Assembly: GCF_040372805.1 (NCBI RefSeq)
Contig: NZ_BAABWJ010000003.1
Span: forward strand, 124,001 to 188,000
From: Pseudoteredinibacter isoporae_A
GTDB lineage: Bacteria; Pseudomonadota; Gammaproteobacteria; Pseudomonadales; Cellvibrionaceae
Length of the DNA: 64,000 nt
Direction: 5' to 3'
Position 1 is the first letter of the stretch, and each line of letters starts with the position of its first letter. The notes below the pieces were generated by a model, which saw nothing but the letters and a program-made list of their open reading frames with translations, was not told where the DNA came from and searched no databases. Below are positions 17,052 through 26,612 of this stretch, one piece after another. Position numbers and translations under genes: made by a program.

Positions 17052-17079
17052 AATTTCATTTCATAAATATGATGAAATT
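17052..17079. repeat. Inverted repeat upstream of pilB
   Basis: AATTTCAT and ATGAAATT form perfect 8-base arms around 12 bases, about 105 bases before the pilB ATG in an A+T-rich stretch. It may be an operator for pilBCD. I see no other clear element between here and pilB apart from A+T-rich DNA. Confidence 0.4.
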
Positions 17080-17184
17080 CTAGCTTTCACATAGGCTTAT
17101 CATATAAAGTTGAATTATATTGTAAGTATTTGATCGAATATGTAATTTTCCCGATCAACCTTTAACCTATATTGGAATGGATCA

Positions 17185-18903
17185 ATGTCGGCGGACGCCC
17201 CACAGTTAAGCGGCCTAGCCCAGCGCCTAGTTAGAGATAAACTGATTTCACTCGAAGAGGCCCAAGAAGCCGTTGCCGAAAGCAAGGTAGAGAAAGAACC
17301 TCTTGTTCAGTATTTAGTCAAACGCAACATTGTTGGGGCTTCTGCAGTGGCTTCTGCGGCAGCAGATGAGTTTGGCACCCCTCTTATTGACTTGGATGCC
17401 TTTGCCGTTGATGCGGCCCCCAAGGATGTCGTTGATAAGCAACTGATCGTGAAACACAGCGCCCTGCCGCTCTACCAACGAGGCAATCGCTTGTTTCTGG
17501 CAATGGCCGACCCTACCAACATTCGCGCCCTCGATGAAATCAAGTTCAATACCGGCATGGGCACCGAAGCCATTCTGGTTGAAGCCGACAAGCTTTATTT
17601 AGCCCTGGAGCGTTTTGTCGCCAGTGCGGAAGACAGCCTCGGTGACCTTGGGGATATGGACGATGACTTCGATGGCCTAGTCCTCGAAGAAGAAGGTGGC
17701 TCCGACCTGGATGGCTCTGATGATGAAGAGGTCGATGAGGCCCCTATCGTCCGCTTTATCAATAAGGTCCTACTGGACGCAATCAAAGGCGGAGCCTCGG
17801 ATATTCATTTCGAGCCCTACGAAAAAGCGTACCGCATTCGCTTTCGCACCGATGGGGTATTGCACGAAGTCACGAAACCACCAACCGCACTTGCAACGCG
17901 CCTTGCTGCCCGTCTAAAAGTGATGTCGCAAATGGACATTTCGGAACGACGAGTTCCTCAAGATGGCCGTATTAAGATGCGGATATCCAAGACCAAGGCG
18001 ATTGATTTTCGCGTGAACACACTCCCGACATTGTTTGGGGAAAAGATCGTATTACGAATTCTGGATCCGAGCAGTGCACAACTGGGTATTGACGCGCTGG
18101 GCTATGAGGACTTCCAGAAAGAGCTGTACCTCGAAGCCTTGCACCAACCCCAAGGGATGATTCTGGTAACCGGCCCAACAGGTTCAGGAAAGACGGTTTC
18201 CCTCTATACCGGTCTGAATATCCTCAACACCCCCGAACGCAATATTTCGACGGCGGAAGACCCTGTGGAAATTAACCTGGAAGGGATTAACCAGGTTCAG
18301 GTGAATAACCGAGTGGGGCTGACATTTGCGGAGGCTCTGCGCTCTTTTCTTCGTCAGGACCCCGATATTGTTATGGTGGGCGAGATTCGAGACTTGGAAA
18401 CCGCAGAAATTGGCATTAAGGCGGCGCAAACCGGGCACTTGGTTTTGTCCACTCTGCACACCAATTCTGCACCCGAAACTTTGACCCGTTTGCTCAATAT
18501 GGGCGTGCCGGCCTTTAACGTGGCCACCACCGTCAGCCTGATTATCGCCCAACGACTGGCCCGACGTTTATGTCCTGAGTGTAAGGAAACAACGGAAATT
18601 CCCGAGGATATCATGACCGATGAAGGCTTTGATTCCATTGGCATTCCAAAAGAAGAATTTGAACTCTATAAAGCTGTGGGCTGTTCGAAATGCTCTAACG
18701 GCTATAAAGGTCGAGTCGGTGTTTATGAAACCGTGAGAATTACCCCTAAAATCTCATCTCTTATCATGGAAGGGGGAAATTCTTTGCAAATTGCCAAGGT
18801 TGCCGCAGAAGAGGGCTTCAATAATTTGCGAATATCAGCACTAAGGAAAGTTGCCCAAGGCCTAACCAGTCTTGAAGAAGCTAACCGCGTTACCAAAGAT
18901 TAA
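17185..18903 (+). CDS. pilB: Type IV pilus extension ATPase PilB
   Basis: A 572-residue GspE/PilB ATPase that powers pilus polymerisation at the inner membrane. The N-terminal MshEN-type domain is followed by an acidic linker (around residues 150-185), then the Walker A box GPTGSGKT near residue 330, Asp and His boxes, Walker B region DIVMVGEIRD near 393, and a C-terminal zinc site with two CxxC pairs (CPEC and CSKC) around residues 463-515. Length and layout match Pseudomonas PilB. It is the first gene of the rightward pilB-pilC-pilD-coaE-yacG unit and is divergent from pilA. No retraction ATPase (pilT) is in the window. Confidence 0.97.
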   Translation: MSADAPQLSGLAQRLVRDKLISLEEAQEAVAESKVEKEPLVQYLVKRNIVGASAVASAAADEFGTPLIDLDAFAVDAAPKDVVDKQLIVKHSALPLYQRGNRLFLAMADPTNIRALDEIKFNTGMGTEAILVEADKLYLALERFVASAEDSLGDLGDMDDDFDGLVLEEEGGSDLDGSDDEEVDEAPIVRFINKVLLDAIKGGASDIHFEPYEKAYRIRFRTDGVLHEVTKPPTALATRLAARLKVMSQMDISERRVPQDGRIKMRISKTKAIDFRVNTLPTLFGEKIVLRILDPSSAQLGIDALGYEDFQKELYLEALHQPQGMILVTGPTGSGKTVSLYTGLNILNTPERNISTAEDPVEINLEGINQVQVNNRVGLTFAEALRSFLRQDPDIVMVGEIRDLETAEIGIKAAQTGHLVLSTLHTNSAPETLTRLLNMGVPAFNVATTVSLIIAQRLARRLCPECKETTEIPEDIMTDEGFDSIGIPKEEFELYKAVGCSKCSNGYKGRVGVYETVRITPKISSLIMEGGNSLQIAKVAAEEGFNNLRISALRKVAQGLTSLEEANRVTKD

Positions 18904-18921
18904 GCTTAGGAAGCATACACA

Positions 18922-20124
18922 ATGGCGGATACCATCTTTTTATACAAAGGTACCGATAAGAAAGGCAAGGTCGTTCAAGGCGAGCTAAAAGGTGCGAGTA
19001 CCGCTTTGGTAAAGGCCCAGCTTTTACGCCAGGGTGTTAAAGTTAAGACGGTTCGCAAAAAGCCCAAACCGTTATTTGGCGCCGGCCGAGCCATCAAACC
19101 CCAAGATATTGCTGTATTTACTCGTCAGATGGCCACGATGATGAAAGCGGGCGTACCTTTGGTACAGAGTTTCGAGATTGTTGCAGAAGGTGTCGACAAT
19201 CCTCGCCTCGCCGATCTCATCAATGAAATTAAAGACGGCGTTGCCTCTGGTAGTGGGTTTGCCACCTCCCTTCGCCAGCACCCAAAGTATTTCGATGATT
19301 TGTTTTGCAGCCTGGTAGAGTCCGGTGAACAGTCGGGCGCCCTGGAAACCATGCTCGATCGTATCGCCACCTACAAGGAAAAAACCGAGGCCCTGAAAGC
19401 CAAAATCAAAAAGGCAATGACCTACCCCATTGCGGTTTTGATAGTCGCGTTAGTGGTGACCGGTATCCTTCTAGTTAAAGTTGTACCCCAGTTTGCTGAG
19501 ACTTTCTCGAGCTTTGGTGCTGATCTCCCTGCTTTCACGCTTTTCGTTTTAGGCCTGTCAGAGAAAGTCCAAGAGATTTGGTATCTTATTCTCGCCTGCA
19601 TTATCGCGGCGGTATGGTTATTTGCACAAGCCAGAAAGCGATCACAAAAGTTTTCTGACGGCGTCGACAGAGTCATACTAAAGCTCCCGATTATAGGCAA
19701 CATTGTTTACAGTTCTATTATTGCGCGTTTCTCGAGAACCTTAGCAACAACGTTCTCCGCAGGTGTCCCTCTGATTGATGCACTGACATCAGTTTCAGGT
19801 GCCGCTGGCAATGCCGTTTACCGCGACTCTATCCTGAACATCCGCGACGATGTGGCAACCGGTATGACCATGAACAGCTGTTTACGCAGCGCAGGCATAT
19901 ACCCCTCCATGCTGATTCAGATGACCGCGATTGGTGAGGAATCCGGTTCTCTGGATGAAATGCTCGACAAGGTTGCTATCTTCTTTGAAGAAGAAGTAGA
20001 CAATATGGTCGACAACCTGACCACACTGCTCGAGCCTATGATCATGGCCATTCTAGGTATCCTCGTTGGAGGCCTGATGATTGCTATGTACCTCCCCATC
20101 TTCCAACTGGGTCAAATCGTATAA
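18922..20124 (+). CDS. pilC: Type IV pilus inner-membrane platform protein PilC
   Basis: A 400-residue member of the GspF/PilC family. It has two copies of the T2SSF domain: the first contains DIAVFTRQMATMMKAGVPL, the second IARFSRTLATTFSAGVPLIDAL. Three hydrophobic segments anchor it (near residues 170-190, 210-235 and 375-395). It forms the membrane platform that couples PilB to pilin insertion. It lies 18 bases after pilB and 9 before pilD, in the standard order. Confidence 0.97.
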   Translation: MADTIFLYKGTDKKGKVVQGELKGASTALVKAQLLRQGVKVKTVRKKPKPLFGAGRAIKPQDIAVFTRQMATMMKAGVPLVQSFEIVAEGVDNPRLADLINEIKDGVASGSGFATSLRQHPKYFDDLFCSLVESGEQSGALETMLDRIATYKEKTEALKAKIKKAMTYPIAVLIVALVVTGILLVKVVPQFAETFSSFGADLPAFTLFVLGLSEKVQEIWYLILACIIAAVWLFAQARKRSQKFSDGVDRVILKLPIIGNIVYSSIIARFSRTLATTFSAGVPLIDALTSVSGAAGNAVYRDSILNIRDDVATGMTMNSCLRSAGIYPSMLIQMTAIGEESGSLDEMLDKVAIFFEEEVDNMVDNLTTLLEPMIMAILGILVGGLMIAMYLPIFQLGQIV

Positions 20125-20133
20125 GGCCAGGCC

Positions 20134-20994
20134 ATGCTGCAAGATGTATTTACACTGTACCCCGGCTCACTCGCCGGGGTTGTTGGTATTTTGGGTCTGC
20201 TTGTTGGAAGCTTCCTGAACGTCGTCATCTACCGACTCCCCAAAATGCTCGAACGGGAATGGAAACATAGTTGTTGTGAAATTCTCGAACAGGATGCGCC
20301 TGAAGATTCTGACACCTTCAACCTCATCATACCCGCATCCACCTGCCCGAGCTGCCAGCACAAGATTCGCGCCTGGGAAAATATTCCCGTCGTTAGCTAC
20401 CTCTTTCTGCGCGGACGCTGCAGTCAATGCGAAAATCCGATCTCCATTCGCTACCCCATTATTGAAGCCGTTACTGCACTGCTGTCTGCCGTGCTGGCTG
20501 TGAAATTTGGCTTTAGCTGGCAACTCGCTGCGGCCCTTCTGCTCACCTGGTCGCTGATCACGCTTACCATGATCGATATCGATACACAGCTGCTGCCAGA
20601 CAATATTACTCTTCCCTTGCTTTGGCTGGGGCTTATCGTAAATAGCCAAGGGCTGTTCACTGAGTTACCCAATGCCTTATGGGGTGCAATTTTTGGCTAC
20701 CTCAGCTTGTGGTCTGTCTACTGGGCCTTCAAGCTGCTCACGGGCAAAGAGGGTATGGGTTATGGCGATTTTAAATTGCTAGGCGCTCTTGGAGCCTGGA
20801 TGGGCTGGCAAGCACTCCCGTTGACCATACTCCTGTCATCTGTCGTCGGGGCTGTTATTGGTATCGCTGGCATTATGATCATGGGTAGAGATAAGAACGT
20901 TCCCATGCCCTTTGGTCCCTACTTATCCATCGCCGGCTGGATTTACTTTATGTGGGGCGATAGCATTGTGGCCTCCTATCTCAGCCTGATATAA
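20134..20994 (+). CDS. pilD: Prepilin peptidase / N-methyltransferase PilD
   Basis: A 286-residue polytopic aspartic protease that cleaves type IV prepilins and pseudopilins and methylates the new N-terminal Phe. The methylase-associated cytoplasmic domain has the tetracysteine zinc site C71, C74, C96, C99. The catalytic aspartates are D148 (MIDID) and D212 (GYGDFKLLGALG). It should process both pilins in this window. It is followed by coaE after 6 bases. Confidence 0.97.
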   Translation: MLQDVFTLYPGSLAGVVGILGLLVGSFLNVVIYRLPKMLEREWKHSCCEILEQDAPEDSDTFNLIIPASTCPSCQHKIRAWENIPVVSYLFLRGRCSQCENPISIRYPIIEAVTALLSAVLAVKFGFSWQLAAALLLTWSLITLTMIDIDTQLLPDNITLPLLWLGLIVNSQGLFTELPNALWGAIFGYLSLWSVYWAFKLLTGKEGMGYGDFKLLGALGAWMGWQALPLTILLSSVVGAVIGIAGIMIMGRDKNVPMPFGPYLSIAGWIYFMWGDSIVASYLSLI

Positions 20995-21000
20995 ATCGCT

Positions 21001-21609
21001 ATGCCTGAACACACCATGGTCGTCGGACTCACCGGCGGAATCGGCAGCGGAAAAACCGCTGTCTCAGATCGCTTTGCCCTCAAGGGAATTACGGTTGTCG
21101 ACGCCGATATTGCTTCAAGAACCATTGTAGAGCCGAGTAAACCCGCACTTTCTGAGATTGCTGCCCATTTTGGCACAGACGTTATCCTGGGTAACGGCGA
21201 GCTGAATCGCGCCCGACTTAGAGAGATTGTTTTTGCCGACCCGAACCAACGCGAAAAATTGGAAGCCATCACCCACCCCCGCATTCGTGATGAGATTATT
21301 AGCGGTATCAAAACCGCCCAAAGTTCCTATGTCATTTTGGCTTCGCCATTATTAATGGAGACAGATCAACACCAGATGTGCGACCGAATCCTGCTGGTGG
21401 ACGTCCCCGAGGATATTCAGCTCAAACGAGCCAGTGCACGCGACGGCGTCAGTATTGAGCAAATCAAAGCCATCATGGCTGCACAAACCAGTCGCGACAA
21501 GCGCCGTGAAAGCGCAGATGATATTATTGTGAACGATAAAGATTTGGACTGGCTGGATCAGGAAGTCGGGCGTCTGCACCAGACTTATCTAGCCCTGTGT
21601 CAAGCCTGA
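21001..21609 (+). CDS. coaE: Dephospho-CoA kinase
   Basis: A 202-residue P-loop kinase catalysing the last step of CoA synthesis, the 3'-phosphorylation of dephospho-CoA. The Walker A motif GLTGGIGSGKT spans residues 9-19; VVDADIASR and RDGVSIEQIKAIMAAQ are the substrate and lid regions. The start is 6 bases after the pilD stop, so it is co-transcribed with pilBCD, an arrangement conserved in many gammaproteobacteria although the functions are unrelated. Confidence 0.96.
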   Translation: MPEHTMVVGLTGGIGSGKTAVSDRFALKGITVVDADIASRTIVEPSKPALSEIAAHFGTDVILGNGELNRARLREIVFADPNQREKLEAITHPRIRDEIISGIKTAQSSYVILASPLLMETDQHQMCDRILLVDVPEDIQLKRASARDGVSIEQIKAIMAAQTSRDKRRESADDIIVNDKDLDWLDQEVGRLHQTYLALCQA

Positions 21610-21643
21610 GTCTGAAACACACTTTATTCAGGAAAACGCCATC

Positions 21644-21871
21644 ATGAGCAATGATATCAGCCTTCAATGCCCAACCTGCAAAAAAGAAGTGAAGTGGAAC
21701 GATGATTTTCCGCAACGCCCATTCTGTAGCGCTCGCTGCCAACTGATCGACCTGGGCGAGTGGGCCAATGAAAGCCACAAGATTGCAGGCTCTTCAGTCT
21801 ATGAGGACATGTTGAGTGGCGACCTGGAAGCCGCATCCATGATCAACCCCGGGGACAGAACCGAACACTAA
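21644..21871 (+). CDS. yacG: DNA gyrase inhibitor / zinc-binding protein YacG
   Basis: A 75-residue protein with the YacG zinc site, CPTC followed by CSARC, and the family motif IDLGEWANE. In E. coli it binds GyrB and inhibits gyrase. An AGGAA lies 10 bases before the ATG. Last gene of the pilBCD-coaE-yacG unit; the next gene, mutT, faces it, with no clear hairpin in the 37 bases between. Confidence 0.94.
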   Translation: MSNDISLQCPTCKKEVKWNDDFPQRPFCSARCQLIDLGEWANESHKIAGSSVYEDMLSGDLEAASMINPGDRTEH

Positions 21872-21908
21872 TCCGGCGTTGAATACGTTTCTTTCTCCTG
21901 ACCAACCT

Positions 21909-22313
21909 CTACAACAAGGTCTCTCCCGTCTGCAAACGCTCAATAATTGCGACGTTAGCGGCGGGAAATTCGTACTGTTCGAGCTCGGATAACGGCACCC
22001 AACGAAGCTCCTGCCCCTCGACACCGCGCGCCTCACCCTCAAACTCGGTAACCTGCCATATATCCAGAAACACCTGCTTGTCGCCGTAGTCATGCTTTAC
22101 CTCCATCAGAGGAGAAGCTCTTGTTACTTCGATCGCCAATTCTTCTCTCAGCTCGCGAGACAAACCCAATAAGGCCTCCTCGCCAGCTTCCAGCTTGCCC
22201 CCCGGGAATTCCCATAGGCCGCCCTGATGCAAATGCTCAGGGCGCTTGGCCAGGAGTATTTCCTGATTTTGCCCCCAGATCACACCCACCATGACGTGTA
22301 TCTGTTTTTTCAT
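21909..22313 (-). CDS. mutT: 8-oxo-dGTP diphosphatase MutT
   Basis: A 134-residue Nudix hydrolase that removes oxidised dGTP from the nucleotide pool. The Nudix box is complete: G-x5-E-x7-REL-x-EE-L-x-I in the stretch beginning GGKLEAGEE. The N-terminus MKKQIHVMVGVIWG is typical. I chose the ATG at 22313; a GTG at 22328 in frame adds five residues. It is the last gene of the minus-strand array after secA and argJ. The protein lacks the C-terminal ThiE-like domain that some Pseudomonas MutT proteins carry. Confidence 0.93.
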   Translation of the reverse strand: MKKQIHVMVGVIWGQNQEILLAKRPEHLHQGGLWEFPGGKLEAGEEALLGLSRELREELAIEVTRASPLMEVKHDYGDKQVFLDIWQVTEFEGEARGVEGQELRWVPLSELEQYEFPAANVAIIERLQTGETLL

Positions 22314-22373
22314 TGCTGGCTTACCCACATTTTCTTTGCCCTTGCACGCTATTCTCTCATCAAGAACAAAACA

Positions 22374-23591
22374 CTATGAGCGATAATCCGCGTTAATGGT
22401 GACATAGTCATGAGATAAGTCAGTGGTCCAAACCGTTTCAGCACAGTCTCCACGGTTCAAGTCAATGCGGATGGTGATCGACTCCTGGTCCATTACCTTC
22501 TGGCCGGCTGCCTCAGTGTAATTCTCTGCACGACCGCCGTTCTCAACAATAAGAACATCATCCAGGTGAACTGTTACTTTCTTATCGTCCAGACCATCTA
22601 CGCCCGCGTAGCCAATAGCCGCCACAATGCGTCCCCAGTTGGGATCACTGGCAAACAACGCCGTTTTCACCAGCGGGGATTGTGCGACGGAATACGCCAC
22701 ATCCAGACATTCCTGCTGCTCGGCACCACCAAGAACTTCAATGCTGATAAATTTCGTAGCGCCTTCACCGTCAGTAACGATGGATTTCGCCAGCTCAATC
22801 AATACCTTTTCTATTACCAGGTAAAGCGCTTGTGCCTGGGCACTGCCGGCATCATCTATATGAGGCAACTCTGCGGTACCTGTCGCCATAAGCATGCAGG
22901 CATCGTTTGTAGACGTGTCTCCATCAACCGTAATTCGATTGAAAGACGCATCCGCCGCGCGCGCCACCATGTCCTGCAAGACCGTGTCACAGACATCAGC
23001 ATCCGTAGCGATGTAAGCCAACATGGTTGCCATGTTCGGCTTGATCATACCCGAGCCCTTGGCTATGCCAGTCACAGTGATGGTATGACCATCAATATCT
23101 AACTGCTCGCTCACACCCTTGGGTCGCGTATCCGTTGTCATAATCGCTCGGGCAGCGGACTTCCAGCCATCCTCCTCAAGCGCATCCATTGCCGCAGGAA
23201 TACCTGTCAGAAGGTGTTCCATAGGGAGCAGCTCACCAATAACGCCAGTAGAGAAAGGCAGCACTTGCTGTGTTTGAGTGCCGGATATCTCGGCCACTTT
23301 GGCGCAGCTCGCTAAAGCATCGGACAAACCTTGCTCACCAGTGCATGCGTTCGCGTTGCCGGAATTCACCAACAGATAGCGAATATTACCGGGCAAATGA
23401 GATTTACAAACGGTAACGGGTGCCGCACAGAACGCATTCTGGGTAAATACACCCGCAACGCTGGAATTAGGCCCCAATTCCATTAAAAGAAGATCATCAC
23501 GATCGGTGTAGCGAATATTGGCCGATACCGAGCCCAAACGAAGGCCCTTGACCGGGTGCATTTTAGGGAAAGGAAAACTGCCCACTGCCAT
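22374..23591 (-). CDS. argJ: Bifunctional ornithine acetyltransferase / N-acetylglutamate synthase
   Basis: A 405-residue ArgJ that moves the acetyl group from N-acetylornithine to glutamate in the cyclic arginine pathway. The self-cleavage site is clear in KGSGMIKPNMATMLAYI; the Thr of ATML becomes the N-terminal nucleophile of the beta chain. LLVNSGNANACTG near residue 75 and the C-terminal DLSHDYVTINADYRS are conserved. It lies between secA and mutT, separated from secA by a terminator, so it probably has its own promoter in the 180-base gap. Confidence 0.96.
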   Translation of the reverse strand: MAVGSFPFPKMHPVKGLRLGSVSANIRYTDRDDLLLMELGPNSSVAGVFTQNAFCAAPVTVCKSHLPGNIRYLLVNSGNANACTGEQGLSDALASCAKVAEISGTQTQQVLPFSTGVIGELLPMEHLLTGIPAAMDALEEDGWKSAARAIMTTDTRPKGVSEQLDIDGHTITVTGIAKGSGMIKPNMATMLAYIATDADVCDTVLQDMVARAADASFNRITVDGDTSTNDACMLMATGTAELPHIDDAGSAQAQALYLVIEKVLIELAKSIVTDGEGATKFISIEVLGGAEQQECLDVAYSVAQSPLVKTALFASDPNWGRIVAAIGYAGVDGLDDKKVTVHLDDVLIVENGGRAENYTEAAGQKVMDQESITIRIDLNRGDCAETVWTTDLSHDYVTINADYRS

Positions 23592-23682
23592 TGGTGAAAC
23601 CTGCTGTTATCTTTTTGTTAATTGCCGCACATTGTAACTGGAAGTCGCCGGACTTGCTTCACGCATAAGTGGCAAAAGAAAG

Positions 23683-23718
23683 AAAAAAGGCAGCATAGAT
23701 CTCCCAATGCTGCCTTTC
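23683..23718 (-). terminator. Intrinsic terminator after secA
   Basis: AAAGGCAGCAT and ATGCTGCCTTT form an 11-base perfect stem with a ten-base loop; on the minus strand it is followed by a T-rich run. It sits about 55 bases after the secA stop and separates secA from argJ. Confidence 0.88.
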
Positions 23719-23772
23719 AATCGTACAAGAACTGTGGCCAAGAACCTGTCGACCACAGTGACGCCAGGATAC

Positions 23773-26460
23773 CTAGCTTAATTTACCGTGGCACTGCTTA
23801 AACTTCTTACCTGAGCCACACGGACAAGGATCATTGCGGCCCACTTTCGCCCCCTGGCGAACATAAGGAGTCTCGGCCTCTTCAGGATCGAATTCTGTTT
23901 CCTCTTCCAATGCGGACGCGGAAGCATGCTCCAGTTCCATCGCCTGCTGCTTCAGGGCCTCGAGTCGCTGACGCTCCATTTCAGCAACTTGTTCTTCACT
24001 CATCGGCTCAACACGGAACAAGACTCGAATCACTTCATGCTTCAAGTTATTCAGCATTGTCTCGAACATTTCGAAGGACTCACGCTTGTATTCCTGCTTT
24101 GGATTTTTCTGGGCATAGGCGCGTAAGCCAATGCCCTGACGCAGATGATCCATGTTGGCCAAATGCTCTTTCCACAAGACGTCCAGAACTTGCAGCATTA
24201 CTTGGCGCTCAATATCGCGCATGGCTTCGCCCACACGCTCGCACTTTTCACCATAAACCGTCTGCAGTTCTTCTGTAATACGATCGCGAAGCTGCTCTTC
24301 ATCCATATGGTTGTCTTCATCCAACCAAGCTTGCAAGGGCAGCTCAACACCAAACTCATTGTGAATATGCTGCTCCAGACCGGGCACATCCCACTGCTCT
24401 TCCACACTCATGGGCGGAATAAAATCAGCCACAACATCATGGATAACATCCGCACGAATTGCCGTAACCGTTTCAGCGATATCTTCGGTTTCAAGCAGCT
24501 CATTGCGCTGGTTGTACACCACCTGACGCTGATCATTAGCCACATCATCAAATTCCAGCAATTGCTTACGGATATCGAAGTTGCGTCCTTCTACTTTACG
24601 CTGGGCTTTTTCAATGGCATTGGTCATCATCTTGTGTTCGATGGCCTCACCTTTTTCCATATCCATGGCCTGCATAAAACCACGCAAACGATCGGAAACG
24701 AAAATGCGCATCAGATTGTCTTCCAGAGACAAGTAGAAGCGTGAGAAACCCGGATCACCCTGACGACCCGCACGACCACGAAGCTGATTGTCGATACGAC
24801 GGGATTCATGACGTTCGGTACACAGAATATGCAAACCACCAGCGTCCAATACGGCTTGATGACGTCCTTCCCAATCCGTTTTCACTTTATCGATGTCGGA
24901 TTCGCTCGGGTTATCCAATTGAGCCAGCTCAGCTTCCCAATTACCACCCAACACAATGTCGGTACCACGGCCGGCCATATTGGTGGCAATCGTGACATGC
25001 CCCGGGCGCCCGGCCTGAGCCACAATCTCTGCTTCCTGCTGGTGAAATTTCGCGTTAAGAACTTTGTGTTCAATACCGGATTTCTTCAGGCGCTTGGACA
25101 TTTCTTCCGAGGATTCAATTGAAGCAGTACCAACCAGTACCGGTGCATTGCGCTCCTGACAATCCTTAATATCTTCCACTATCGCGTCGAACTTTTCTTC
25201 CGTGGTCATATAAACCAGGTCGTTCAAGTCCTTACGCTGAATTTCTTTGTTTGTAGGGATAACCACTACATCCAGACCATAAATCTGGCGGAATTCGAAG
25301 GCTTCAGTATCCGCAGTACCGGTCATACCGGAAAGTTTCTGGTAAATACGGAAATAGTTCTGGAATGTGGTCGATGCCAGGGTCTGGCTTTCCTGCTGGA
25401 TCGTAACTCCTTCTTTGGCCTCCAAAGCCTGGTGCAAACCTTCTGAGAGACGTCGCCCGTGCATAGTACGACCGGTGTGCTCATCAATCAGGACCACTTC
25501 ATTGTGCTGAACAATATAGTCAACGTCTTTCTGAAACAGCATATGGGCTTTCATTGCCGAATGCACATGATGCAATAGGGCAAGATTGTTCGCGGCGTAC
25601 AGGCTTTCATCTTCGGACAGCAGACGCTCTTTAATCAATAAGTCTTCGACCAATTGATGACCCGTTTCGGTCAGCTCAACCTGGCGGGACTTTTCATCCA
25701 AGGTGTAGTGCGTCTCGGTTTCCAGCTGAGGGATCAACTGGTTCATTCGGCGATACAATTCTGAACTGTCTTCCGCGGCACCTGAAATAATCAATGGCGT
25801 ACGCGCTTCATCAATCAGAATCGAATCCACCTCATCCACTACGGCAAAGTTAAGAGGACGCTGGGCCTTATCTTCTCTACGCAAGGCCATATTGTCGCGC
25901 AGGTAGTCGAAACCAAACTCATTGTTGGTGCCATAGGTAATATCAGCGCGGTACGCATCATACTTATCTTGTGGGTCTTGCTGGGAATGAATCACACCCA
26001 CCGTCAAACCCAAGGCTTCATAAAGAGGGCGCATCCAATTGGCGTCGCGGCTGGCCAAGTAATCGTTCACCGTAACAATGTGCACACCCAAGCCAGACAA
26101 GGCATTCAAATAAGCAGGCAAAGTCGCTACAAGGGTTTTACCCTCACCTGTGCGCATCTCCGCAATACGGCCCTCATGGAGGGTGATCCCACCAATCATC
26201 TGTACATCGAAGTGACGCATACCCATGACACGATGGCCGGCTTCGCGTACTAGAGCAAAGGCTTCAGGCAGGATCGCATTCAAGGTTTCACCCTCGGCCA
26301 CACGCTCTTTAAAGCTCGCCGTTTTCTCCTTGATCTCAGCATCGCTGAGGGCCTGCATACTTTCCTCAAACGCATTGATCTTCTTAACCAATTTGCCCAT
26401 GCGCTTCAATTCGCGGCTGTTTTTGGTGCCAAATACCGCTCTAACCAGCTTGCCTATCAT
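23773..26460 (-). CDS. secA: Preprotein translocase ATPase SecA
   Basis: An 895-residue SecA, close to the 901 of E. coli. Visible landmarks are the Walker A region MRTGEGKT, the DEAD-type motif VDEVDSILID, the second nucleotide-binding fold with TNMAGRGTDI, and the C-terminal SecB/zinc motif NDPCPCGSGKKFKQCHG. It drives proteins through SecYEG. I start at the ATG at 26460 (MIGKLVRAVFG, the family start); a TTG 12 bases upstream is in frame. The genes lpxC, M23 peptidase and secA are in the order common to Pseudomonas-like genomes. Confidence 0.98.
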   Translation of the reverse strand: MIGKLVRAVFGTKNSRELKRMGKLVKKINAFEESMQALSDAEIKEKTASFKERVAEGETLNAILPEAFALVREAGHRVMGMRHFDVQMIGGITLHEGRIAEMRTGEGKTLVATLPAYLNALSGLGVHIVTVNDYLASRDANWMRPLYEALGLTVGVIHSQQDPQDKYDAYRADITYGTNNEFGFDYLRDNMALRREDKAQRPLNFAVVDEVDSILIDEARTPLIISGAAEDSSELYRRMNQLIPQLETETHYTLDEKSRQVELTETGHQLVEDLLIKERLLSEDESLYAANNLALLHHVHSAMKAHMLFQKDVDYIVQHNEVVLIDEHTGRTMHGRRLSEGLHQALEAKEGVTIQQESQTLASTTFQNYFRIYQKLSGMTGTADTEAFEFRQIYGLDVVVIPTNKEIQRKDLNDLVYMTTEEKFDAIVEDIKDCQERNAPVLVGTASIESSEEMSKRLKKSGIEHKVLNAKFHQQEAEIVAQAGRPGHVTIATNMAGRGTDIVLGGNWEAELAQLDNPSESDIDKVKTDWEGRHQAVLDAGGLHILCTERHESRRIDNQLRGRAGRQGDPGFSRFYLSLEDNLMRIFVSDRLRGFMQAMDMEKGEAIEHKMMTNAIEKAQRKVEGRNFDIRKQLLEFDDVANDQRQVVYNQRNELLETEDIAETVTAIRADVIHDVVADFIPPMSVEEQWDVPGLEQHIHNEFGVELPLQAWLDEDNHMDEEQLRDRITEELQTVYGEKCERVGEAMRDIERQVMLQVLDVLWKEHLANMDHLRQGIGLRAYAQKNPKQEYKRESFEMFETMLNNLKHEVIRVLFRVEPMSEEQVAEMERQRLEALKQQAMELEHASASALEEETEFDPEEAETPYVRQGAKVGRNDPCPCGSGKKFKQCHGKLS

Positions 26461-26612
26461 GTTGTTTACCAATTCCTACGGATGTCCCCTTCATATGGGG
26501 GCAAAAAGTCTCAGTTTAAAGCCGCTCAGCGCGGCAAATTCAAAAAGGTGCCAAGTAAACCGCAAGCGGCCTGCGGGCGCAAGCTCGGGTTTATCTTGTT
26601 CGAGGGAAGGTG

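Noticed and set aside
24145..24744. 199-codon plus-strand frame inside secA
   Set aside because: Antisense shadow of the conserved SecA reading frame.
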